In this document: one piece after another, positions 26,237 to 36,900 of the stretch
How the letters are laid out: each line of letters opens with the position of its first letter
Position numbering within the stretch: position 1 is the stretch's first letter
Assembly: GCA_009777845.1 (NCBI GenBank)
Contig: WRLD01000010.1
Span: 1 to 64,000 of the forward strand
DNA from: Defluviitaleaceae bacterium
GTDB lineage: Bacteria > Bacillota > Clostridia > Lachnospirales > WQUN01
Length of the DNA stretch: 64,000 nt
Direction: 5' to 3'
The notes under the pieces: model-generated
What the model saw: only the letters and a program-made list of their open reading frames with translations
The model's database searches: none
What the model was told of the DNA's origin: nothing
Translations under genes and position numbers: made by a program

Positions 26237-26989
26237 ATGAAACCTTTTATTTCTTTACAAATGTACACGGTACGCGAATTTGCTAACAGCGACCTGCCCG
26301 ATACCCTGCGTAAAATAAAAAAAATGGGGTACGATTATATAGAGCTTGCGGGTACTTATGGCATGGAAGCCGCCGCGCTTCGCGGCTTGCTTGACGAGGT
26401 CGGGCTAACCGCAATTTCCGCGCATGTTCCGTTTGACGTGCTTGCGAATTTGCAAAAAACGCTGGCGGACTACAAGCTGCTAGGCTGTAAATACATCGTT
26501 ATTCCTATGCTGGACAAGGAAAAATTCGCGGGTGGCGCGGAGTATACGGGCGAATTTTTGGGCTTTATGCGGGAATTTTGCGAAGCGTGCAAGGCTGAGG
26601 GGCTTGTTCCCGCTTACCATAATCACGCGTTTGAATTTGAAACGCTGCCCGATGGCACGTTTAAATTTGACAAATTTTTTGCGGATTTGCCCGCGTTGAA
26701 CGCAGAAATAGACACAGGCTGGGTAACGGCAGCGGGGCAAAGCCCCGAAGCGTATATACAAAAATACGCGGGACGTTGCCCCATAGTACACCTAAAAGAT
26801 ACGATTCTTGTAGCCGACAAATACCAAGACCGCCCTGTGGGCAAAGGCTCACAGAATATCCCGAAAATTGTCGAGGTCGCACTTGCCGCGGGGGCGGTAG
26901 GCTTTGTGGCAGAGCTGGATAACGCCGTGGGAATGACGGCGTTGGAAGCCGCCGCGGAGAGCCGAGAGTACCTGAAATCTATAATTTAG
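26237..26989 (+). CDS. Sugar phosphate isomerase/epimerase-like TIM barrel
   Basis: A 250-residue protein of the xylose-isomerase-like / AP endonuclease 2 superfamily. Visible are SLQMYTVREF at the start, GYDYIELAGTYG, AYHNHAFEFE (metal-ligand His/Glu region), AEIDTGWVTAAG, PIVHLKDT and VAELDN, the typical series of barrel strands with acidic and His metal ligands. The substrate is unknown; relatives isomerise or epimerise sugars and cyclitols. The ATG at 26237 with GGAGGT upstream is preferred to a longer frame that would run through element D. Confidence 0.85.
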   Translation: MKPFISLQMYTVREFANSDLPDTLRKIKKMGYDYIELAGTYGMEAAALRGLLDEVGLTAISAHVPFDVLANLQKTLADYKLLGCKYIVIPMLDKEKFAGGAEYTGEFLGFMREFCEACKAEGLVPAYHNHAFEFETLPDGTFKFDKFFADLPALNAEIDTGWVTAAGQSPEAYIQKYAGRCPIVHLKDTILVADKYQDRPVGKGSQNIPKIVEVALAAGAVGFVAELDNAVGMTALEAAAESREYLKSII

Positions 26990-27020
26990 AAGCTGTGTTC
27001 ACATTAAATCAAGAAGCTAA

Positions 27021-27147
27021 TTTTCGTGACGTTGTGCGGCTTGCTACGATAGCTTGCCGAAAATACAAGTGGCAAAGCCACTACTTTTCGTGACGTTGTG
27101 CGGCTTGCTACGATAGCTTGCCGAAAATACAAGCGGCGAAGCCACTA
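27021..27147. repeat. Tandem duplication, 64-bp period
   Basis: Two copies starting at 27021 and 27085 share TTTTCGTGACGTTGTGCGGC and the following 40 bases, with small changes near the 3' end (GTGGCAAAGCCAC versus GCGGCGAAGCCAC). The second copy runs into the stop of the small minus-strand gene. Confidence 0.7.
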
Positions 27148-27312
27148 GTCGAAAATTTCATTAAAATAATGCCCTGCCCTACGCGCGGCGCGTTTTGTAT
27201 CGCGAACCATGCGGCGGCGTTGTTTTGTGTCGGTAGCGGTGACAGTAAGCCCTGTACCGATTATAATGCCTACGGCAAGCCCGCTTATTATTCCGTTTGC
27301 GAATTTTGTCAT
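27145..27312 (-). CDS. Small YtxH-like membrane protein
   Basis: A 55-residue protein found by reading the minus strand. It begins MTKFANGIISGLAVGIIIGT, a glycine-rich transmembrane helix, and continues with a basic segment (TKQRRRMVRDTKRAAR) ending in HYFNEIFD. This layout matches the short YtxH-type proteins common in Clostridia; function is unknown. GGAAGGAG lies about eight bases before the ATG, strong support for translation. Below the length at which genes are usually called. Confidence 0.7.
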   Translation of the reverse strand: MTKFANGIISGLAVGIIIGTGLTVTATDTKQRRRMVRDTKRAARRAGHYFNEIFD

Positions 27313-27424
27313 AACACTCACTCCTTCCTAAAATGTATAAATTTAATTTGTGTTTTGCGGGTAAAAATATACTGCGTGTTTTTTGGAAAATCGGTGTGAC
27401 TGATTCGGAGTGGCTGATAATAAA

Positions 27425-27475
27425 AATAATGGAACGCGGATTTTAAGGGCATGGAACGCGGATTTTCGCGGATTT
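27425..27475. repeat. Repeat B unit
   Basis: Two GGAACGCGGATTTT units in direct order next to MITE-like repeat A; no coding sequence. Confidence 0.55.
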
Positions 27476-27536
27476 TTTCTCGCTTTTATTAAAAACTCAC
27501 GGATTGAAGGAATTTGCAGGTTTTTTGTAGGGGACG

Positions 27537-27694
27537 GATTTATCCGTCCCGAGGTTCGCACGTTCGTCAATTCGGGGTGGGTAACGTCCATTAAGCAGGC
27601 AGTAAGGTGTTGTCTAAGTGGTTTTCTTAGACAACACCGCACGCCGACCAACGCAGAGCGAGGCAACCTCGGGACGGATAAATCCGTCCCCTAC
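27537..27694. repeat. MITE-like repeat A, complete copy with nested element D
   Basis: Both terminal palindromes are intact (27537-27564 and 27667-27694). Element D occupies 27593-27650, at exactly the position it has in the copy at 1-144. Repeat B blocks flank it on both sides (27425-27475 and 27735-27870). No gene in 27313-27900. Confidence 0.8.
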
Positions 27695-27734
27695 GGTGGC
27701 GTGGGTTGGGGGTACGGAAGCCGTGGTATAGGTG

Positions 27735-27870
27735 ATTAAACACGGATTTGGCGGATTTACGCAGATTTACGCGGATTTGAGCGGACGTAGCGGAGTTTCG
27801 TGGACGTTCGTGGATTTTACCACGAACGAATCCGCGAAATCCGTGAAAATCCGTTAAATCCGTGTTTAAT
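27735..27870. repeat. Repeat B inverted pair downstream of the giant gene
   Basis: ACACGGATTTGGCGGATTTA-type units followed by the reverse complement ending in AAATCCGTGTTTAAT. It may act as the transcript end of the giant gene, for which no other terminator is visible; this is inference. Confidence 0.55.
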
Positions 27871-27900
27871 ACGCAACAACCACGCAAATATGAAAATCAT

Positions 27901-30900
27901 TTACCGCGCGAACGCTCGCCACCGCCTTTTTATGAGATAGCCCCACGCCGCTATCGCTCCGCCCAAAAACATAAGCATTAAAGCGTTCAACGCCGTTTTG
28001 TCCGCAACGCCAGTAGCAGGGAAGCAGGTTTCCTCATCGCATGGGTATCTTCCACAGATACGGCAACACTCGCATGGGTCTTGCTCGCACTTCTCGCAGA
28101 TTGTCGGACACTCGCATGGGAATTGTCCGCACTCGGGGCAACACTCGCAGGGTGCTTTTCCGCAGTCCTCGCAGGGTTCTGGACACTCGCATGGGAATTG
28201 TCCGCAATCTTGGCATGGACACTCGCACGGGAATTGTCCGCACTCGGGGCAACACTCACAAGGCTCTTGCTCGCACTTCTCGCAGACTGTTGGACACTCG
28301 CAGGGGAATTGTCCGCACTCGGGGCAACACTCGCATGGTGCTTTTCCGCAGTTCTCGCAGGGTTCTGGACACTCACAAGGGAATCTTCCGCAATCTTGGC
28401 ATGGACACTCACAGGGGAATTGTCCGCACTCGTCACAACACTCGCATGGGTCTTGCTCGCATTTCTCGCAGACTGTTGGACACTCGCATGGGAATTGTCC
28501 GCACTCGGGGCAACACTCACAAGGCTCTTTCTCGCACTGCTCGCAGACTGTTGGACACTCACAAGGGAATTGTCCGCACTCGTCACAACACTCACAAGGG
28601 TCTTTCTCGCACTTCTCGCAGACTGTTGGACACTCACAAGGGAATTGTCCGCACTCGTCACAACACTCGCAAGGCTCTTTCTCGCACTTCTCGCAGACTG
28701 TTGGACACTCACAGGGGAATTGCTCGCACTCGGGGCAACACTCGCAAGGCTCTTTCTCGCACTTCTCGCAGACTGTCGGACACTCACACGGGTACTCTCC
28801 GCACACGTCACAACATTCGCAAGGCTCTTTTTCGCATTTCTCGCATGGCTCACAGATACAGGGGTATACTTCGCATACTTCACAGAAATCATTCGCCCAT
28901 GTCCACTGTTCGGCGGTGTCGCGTGCAGTGGTGAGATACGCCCACAGCTCGGCAGACTGTAGCGTGGGGCTTCCTGCTGTACTCCAGCCGTTGCCGTTTG
29001 CACTGGAAACAGCGGGTATGGAGCCGCTGTCGATTGTTACGAAGTTTTCGCCAAAGGTAATGCTCCGTAGTGCAGTCGTACCGCTGAATATACCCGTCAT
29101 AGTCGTAACCGCGCGTGTGTCGAAGCTCGACAAGTCAAGGGAGATTAAGCCGCGCGAGCCGTTAAACATGTTAAGCATACTCGTAACCTTGCTTGTGTCA
29201 AAGCCCGACAAATCAAGGGCAGTTATACCGCTCAAACCGGCAAACATGCTCTGCATACGCGTGGACGCGCTTGTGTCAAAGCCCGACACGTCAAGGGCGG
29301 TTAAGCCGCCCATGTTGTTAAACATAGCCGTCATATCTGTAACCGCGCTTGTGTCAAAGCCCGACACGTCAAGCACGGTCAGACCGCTCGCGTTGCTAAA
29401 CATGCTATTCATATTCGTAACCTTTCTTGTGTCAAAGCTCGACACGTCAAGGGTACGCAGACCGCTCATGCGTAGGAACATAACCGACATATCCGTAACA
29501 TTGCTTGTGTCAAAGCCCGACAAATCAAGGGCGGTTAGACCGCTTGCGTCGGCAAACATACCATACATATTCGTAACATTGCTTGTGTCCCAATCCGACA
29601 CATCAAGCGAGGTTAAACCGCTCGCGTTGTAAAACATATAGGACATATTAGTAACACTTCTTGTGTCCCACTGCGACACGTCAAGGGCGGTTAAACCGCT
29701 CGCGCTGCGGAACATCTCAGACATATTCGTAACATCGCTAGTGTCCCACGTAGATACATCAAGCGAGATTAAGCCGCCTGTATTGAAAAACATAGCCGCC
29801 ATATTCGTAACACTGCTTGTGTCCCACTGCGACAGGTCAAGCGAGGTTAAGCCGCTTGCACCGCTAAACATGCCTTGCATATTCGTAACACTGCTTGTGT
29901 CCCACGTAGATACATCAAGCGAGGTTACGCGGCTTGCACCGTTAAACACCCTAAACATCTCCGTAACCGCGCTTGTGTCAATTAGCCCCAAGCCCTCTAT
30001 TTCTGTCACATTAGATAGGTTGTAGAATAGTCTGCCTAGGCTAGTACCTGCCGTTATTCTGGCTGTGAAAGCAATACGCGTGATGTCGCCGCGGTGGTCG
30101 TTCCATGGGCTAGAGCTTGCAGTTGCGGCGTTGTAGATATAGCCGCCGCCGACCACTAGCTCGCCGCAGTCGTATAACCGCCATTCCGCGCCTGTGCCTA
30201 GCTCCGCATGGTCGGCAAATTTGCCGTAAATCGCAAGCTGTTCGCCGCAGTAGGGGCATGTGTCCTTGGGGCAGATACATGGGAATTGCTCGCAGATGGT
30301 ACAACACTCACAAGGCTCTTTCTCGCACTGCTCGCAGACTGTTGGACACTCGCATGGGAATTGTCCGCACTCGGGGCAACACTCGCATGGGTCTTTTTCG
30401 CAGTTCCCGCAGGAGGGGTCTGGACACTCACATGGGAATTGTCCGCAATCTTGGCATGGACACTTGCACGGATATTGCTCGCAGATGGGGCAACACTCGC
30501 AAGGGTCTAGTTTGCACTTCTCGCAGATTGTTGGACACTCGCAGGGGAATTGCTCGCAGATAGGGCAACATTCGCATGGCTCTTGCTCGCACTTCTCGCA
30601 GACTGTCGGACACTCGCAGGGGTACTTCTCGCACTCGGGGCAGAGAGAGTTCGCCCATGTCCACTGCTCGGCGGTGTCGCGTGCAGTGGTGAGATACGCC
30701 CACAGCTCGGCAGAGGTTAGCGTGGGGCTTCCTGCCGTACGCCAGCCGTTGCCGTTTGCACTGGAAACAGAGGGTATGGAGTTGCTGTCGATTGTTGTGA
30801 AGTTTTCGCCAAAGGTAATGCTGCGTAATGCAGTCGTACCGCTGAATATAGCCACCATATTCGTAACCGCGCGTGTGTCGAAGCTCGACAAGTCAAGCGT

Positions 30901-33900
30901 AGTTAAGCCGCTCGCGCCGTTAAACATATTAAGCATATTCGTAACCTTGCTTGTGTCCCAACCCGACAAATCAAGGGCAGTTAGACTGCTCGTGCCGTTA
31001 AACATGCTCTGCGTACGCGTGACCGCGCTTGTGTCAAAGCCCGACACGTCAAGGGCGGTTAAGCCGCTCATGTTGCTAAACATAGCCGTCATATCTGTAA
31101 CCGAGCTTGTGTCAAAGCTCGACACGTCAAGCGCGGTCAGACCGCTCGCGTTGCTAAACATGCTATTCATATTCGTAACATTGCTTGTGTCAAAGCTCGA
31201 CACGTCAAGGGTACGCAGACCGCTCATTCGCATGAACATAACCGACATATCCGTAACCTTGCTTGTGTCAAAGCCCGACAAATCAAGGGCAGTTAGACCG
31301 CTCGCATCGCCAAACATGCCGTACATATTCGTAACATTGCTTGTGTCAAGAAGTCCCAAGCCCTCTATTTCCGTTACATTAGATAGGTCACGGAATAGGT
31401 TACGCAGGCTAGTACCTGCCGTTATTCTGGCGGTGAAAGCAATACGCGTGATGTTACCGCTGTGTGCGTTCCATGGGCTATTGCTTGCGGTATTATTGAT
31501 ATAGCCACCGCCGACCACTAGCTTGCCGCAGTCGTACAGCCACCACTGCGCGCCTGTTATGTCGTCCTCGGAATCGGCGAATTTGCCGAAAGTCACTCGC
31601 CGCTCGCCGCAATAGGGGCATGTGTCCTTGGGGCAGATACAGGGGTATTCCTCGCATATGGTACAGCACTCACATGGCTCTTTCTCGCACTTCTCGCAGA
31701 CTGTCGGACACTCACATGGGAATTTTTCGCATATGGGGCAACACTCGCAAGGCTCTTTCTCGCACTGCTCGCAGACTGTCGGACACTCGCATGGGAATTG
31801 CTCGCACTCGGGGCAACACTCGCAGGGGTCTAGTTCGCACTTCTCGCAGAGTGTTGGACACTCGCATGGGAATTGTCCGCACTCGTCACAACATTCGCAA
31901 GGGTCTTTCTCGCACTTCTCGCAGACTGTCGGACACTCGCAAGGATATTCTCCGCACTTCTCGCACGGGCAGATACAAGGGTATTCTCCGCACTCGTCAC
32001 AACATTCACATGGGAATAGTCCGCAATCCTCGCATGGACACTCACACGGATATTTCTCGCAATCCTCGCAACATTCGCAGGAATAAAGGTCGCATACCGC
32101 ACAGAAATCAGCCGCCCAACGCCACACCTCGTCGGCGGTGCGGTTACCGCGAAGATAAGTCCACAAATCGCCAGACTGCCGCAGGGAGGTACTGCCCACC
32201 AAACGCCAGCCGTTGCCGTTTTCGGCGGAAACAGCAGGCAGGGAGTTGTCGTCCTTTGACCTAAAGTATCTGCCAAAGGTAATACTGCGTAGCGCGGTTG
32301 TACCGCCGAACATTTCAGACATATAACTATCGCTTATATTTCTTGTGTCCCAGCCAGACAAGTCTAGGGAGGTTAGTCCGCTTGCGTTGTAAAACATATA
32401 CGACAAATTCGCAAGACTGCTAATTTCCCAGCTAGACAAGTCAAGCGAGGTTAGTCCGCTCGCACCGTCAAACATATTTTCCATATACCAATTGTCGCCC
32501 ATGTCCCATTTCGACAGGTCAAGCGAGGTTAGACCGCTTGCGCCGCGGAACATGCTGCGCGTATTTGTAACATTGCGTGTGTCCCAGTCGGCTATATCAA
32601 GGGCAGTTATGTCGCTTGCACCGCTGAACATATAGGACATATTTCTTGCGCTGTTTGTGTTCCACTGCGACACGTCAAGGTCGGTTAGGCCGCTTGCGCC
32701 GTCAAACATATGGGACATATTCGTAACCATGCCCGTACCCCACCCCGACAAATCAAGGGCGGTTAGACCGCTTGCATCGCGGAACAGCTCGGACATATTC
32801 CTAACATTGCTTGTGTTCCATTTCGACACATCAAGGGCGGTTAGGCCGCTCGCGCCGTAAAACACGCCAGACATGTCCGAAACACTGCTTGTGTTCCACT
32901 GCGATACATCAAGGGCGGTTAGTCCGCTTGCACCGCGGAACAAATAAAACATGCTCGCAACACTGCTTGTGTCCCATTGCGACACATCAAGCGATTCCAA
33001 GCCGCTTGCATTGTTAAACAGTCTAGTCATATTCGTAACACTGCTTGTGTCCCACTCGGACAAGTCTAGGGCGGTTAGTCCGCTCGCGCCGTTAAACATA
33101 TCCTGCATACTCGTAACGCCGCTTGTGTCAATCAAGCCTAAGCCGTCTATTTCTGTGACATTGGATAGGCTGTGGAATAGGGCGGCTAGGCTATGCCCTG
33201 CGGTTACTGGGGCGGTGAAAGCAATGCGTGTGATGTTGTCTGCGTGGTCGTGCCATGGGCTAATGTTTACGGTGTTGTTGATATACCCACTGCCTACTAC
33301 TAGCTCGCCGCAGTCGTACAGCCGCCATTCCGCGCCTGTTAGGTCGTCCTCGGAATCGGCGAGCTTGCCGCTAGCCGCAATACCCTGCGTGCCGCATATG
33401 GGGCAGCATATGCAGGGGAATAGTCCGCAGTCGTCGCAGGGACACTCGCATGGGTATTTTTCGCATGTGGGGCAACATTCGCATGGGAATTGGTCGCAGA
33501 TGTCGCAGGGACACTCACATGGGAATTTTTCGCATATGGGGCAACATTCGCATGGGTATTTTTCGCAGATGTCGCAACACTCGCAGGGGAATAAATCGCA
33601 CTCGGGGCAGAAATCGACCGCCCATCGCCACGTTTCGGCGGTGTCGCGTGCAGTGCGTAGATAGTCCCATAGCTCGGCAGAGGTTAGCGTGTTGGGATTG
33701 CCTGCCGTACGCCAGCCGTTGCCGTTTCCTACGGAAACCGCAGGAAGCGAGTTAGTGCCGACACTTTTGAATTTTTCGCCAAAGGTAATGCTTCTTAATG
33801 CCCGCGCACTGGAAAACATACCCTGCATATTCTCAACATTGCTTGTGTCCCAGCCCGACACATCAAGCGCGGTTAAACCGCTCGCGCTGTTAAACATATC

Positions 33901-36900
33901 CCGCATATTCGTAACACTGCTTGTGTTCCAGCCCGACAAGTCAAGTGCGGTTAATCCGCTCGCGCTGGAAAACATACCCTGCATATTCTCAACACTGACT
34001 GTGTCCCACTCCGACAAGTCAAGCGAGGTTAAACCGCTCGCATAGAGAAACATACCATACATATCCGTAACACTGCTTGTGTCCCATTGCGACAAGTCAA
34101 GCGAGGTTAAGCCGCTCGCGGCGGAAAACATACTTCGCATATTCTCAACACTGCTTGTGTCCCACTCCGACAAGTCAAGCGAGGTTAAGCCGCTTGCACC
34201 GTAAAACATACTATTCATACTCGTAACCCTGCTTGTGTCAAAAAGGTCTAAGCCCTCTATTTCTGTCACATTAGACAAGTTATAGAACAGGTTACGCAGG
34301 TGAGTACCCGCTGTTAGCGGCTCGGTGAAAATAATGCGTGTGATGTTGTCGCGGTGTGCGTTCCATGGGCTAGTGCTTGCATTTGCGGTAGTGTGGATAT
34401 ATCCGCCGTCTACTACTAGCTCGCCGCACTCGTACAGCCACCACTCCGCGCCTGTGCCTAGTGTCGCATGGTCGGAGAATTTGCCGTTAGCCGCAATACC
34501 CACAGTGCCGCATATGGGGCAACATTCGCATGGGAATAGTTCGCATACCTCGCATGGACACTCACATGGGTATTTTTCGCATATTTCGCAACATACGCAT
34601 GGGAATAGTTCGCATACCTCGCATGGACACTCACATGGGTATTTTTCGCATATTTCGCAACATACGCATGGGAATAGGTCGCATACCTCGCAGGGACACT
34701 CACATGGGTATTTTTCGCATATTTCGCAACATACGCATGGGAATTGGTCGCATACCTCGCATGGACATTCACATGGGTATTTTTCGCATATTTCGCAACA
34801 TACGCATGGGAATTGGTCGCATACCTCGCAGGGACACTCACATGGGAATTGTTCGCATACCTCGCATGGACACTCACATGGGTATTTTTCGCATACCTCG
34901 CAACACTCGCACGTATAGAATCCGCACTCGGGGCAGAAATCAACCGCCCAACGCCACAGCTCGGCGGTGTCGCGTGTAGTGGTGAGGTAAGACCACAGTG
35001 CGGCAGACTGTAGCGTGTCGGGCTTGCCTTCCGTACGCCAGCCGTTGCCGTTTTCCTCGGAAACATCGGGTATGGAGCTAGTACCCATTGCTACGAAGTT
35101 TTCGCCAAAGGTAATGCTCCGTAGTGCCGCTGTACTGGAAAACATATTAGTCATAGACATAGCACTGCTAGTGTCCCAAGCCGACAGGTCAAGGGCGGTT
35201 AAGCCGCTCGCGCCGTTAAACATATTTGCCATATTCGTAACACGGCTTGTGTCCCAACCCAACACATCAAGCGAGGTTAAGCCGCTTGTGTTGTAAAGCA
35301 TATAGGACATAGTAGTAACACTGCTTGTGTTCCACTGCGACACATCAAGGGCGGTTAAGCCGCTCGCACCGCGGAACATGCTCTCCATATTCGTAACACT
35401 GCTTGTGTCCCACTCCGACACATCAAGAGCGGTTAAGCCGCTTGCACCTCGGAACATGCCGCCCATATTCGTAACACTGCTTGTGTCCCAACCCGACACA
35501 TCAAGGGCGGTTAGTCCGCTGCTTGTGTTGTAAAACATATTTGACAGATTCTCAACACGGCTTGTGTCCCACCCCGACAAGTCAAGAGCGGTTAAGCCCC
35601 TTGCACCCCAAAACATACCAGACATATTCGTAACACTGCTAGTGTCCCACTGCGACAGGTCAAAGGTGGTTAAGCGGCTTGCACCTTGGAACATGTTAGC
35701 CATATTAGTAACACTGCTTGTGTCAATAAGGTCTAGCCCCTCTATTTCTGTGACATTATCTAGGTTGTAGAATAGTCTGCTTAGGCTAGTCCCTGCGGTC
35801 ACTGTGTCGGTGAAAATAATACGTGTGATGTCACGGCTGTGGTCGTTCCATGGGCTGGTGTCTGCGGTGTTGTTGATATAGCCACTGCCTACTACTAGCT
35901 CGCCGCAGGCGAATAACCGCCATTCCGCGCCTTTTATATTGTCCTCGGAATCGGGGAATTTCCCATTAGCCCTAATACCCACCTCACCGCATATGGGGCA
36001 ACATTCGCATGGGTATTTTTCGCATATTTCGCAACATTCGCATGGGTATTTTTCGCATACCTCGCAACACTCGCAGGGGAATAAATCGCACTCGGGGCAG
36101 AAATCGACCGCCCAACGCCATGTTTCGGCGGTGTCGCGTGCAGTGGCGAGATAAGCCCATAGGTCGGCAGACTGTAGCGTGTCGAGATTACCTGCCGTAC
36201 GCCAGCCGTTGCCGTTTGCACTGGAAACATTTTGTATAGAGTTAGTACCCATTGCTACAAAGTTTTCGCCAAAGGTAATGCTTCTTAATGCCCGCGCACT
36301 GGAAAACATGCCATACATATCCGTAACACTGCTTGTGTCCCATTGCGACAAGTCAAGCGAGGTTAAGCCGCTTGCGTTGAAAAACATACTAACCATAGCT
36401 GTAACACTGCTTGTGTCCCAGCCCGACAAATCAAGGGCGGTTAGACCGCTCGCTCCGCTAAACATACTAGACATACTAGTAACACGGCTTGTGTCCCAGC
36501 CTGACAAATCAAGCGTGGCTAGACCGCTCGCGTTGTAAAACATGTCATTCATAGCTGTAACACTGCTTGTGTCAAAGCCCGACAAATCAAGGGCAGTTAG
36601 ACCGCTTGCACCGCTAAACATTCTCGCCATATTCGTAACCCTGCTTGTGTCAATAAAGCCTAAGCCCTCTATTTCTGTTACATTAGATAGGTTATAGAAT
36701 AGGAAAGCTAGGTTAGTACCTGCTGTTACTGGCTCGGTGAAAACAATACGCTTGATGTCGTCTGCGTGTGCGTTCCATGGGCTAGAGCTTACACTTATGG
36801 TGTTGTAGATATACCCACCGCCGACCACTAGCTCGCCACACTCGTACAACCGCCACTGCGCGCCTGTGCCTAGCTCCGCATGGTCGGGGAATTTGCCGTT

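Noticed and set aside
27118..27399. 93-codon plus-strand frame
   Set aside because: Antisense to the 55-residue YtxH-like gene, which has a strong Shine-Dalgarno site and a sensible protein; the plus frame has neither.
27998..29632. Long plus-strand frames opposite the Cys-rich end of the giant gene (up to 544 codons, His/Ser/Gln-rich)
   Set aside because: They arise because the PCECC repeat DNA has no stop codons in several frames. They lack ribosome binding sites and recognisable domains; the minus-strand frame spans 19 kb with signal peptide and anchor.
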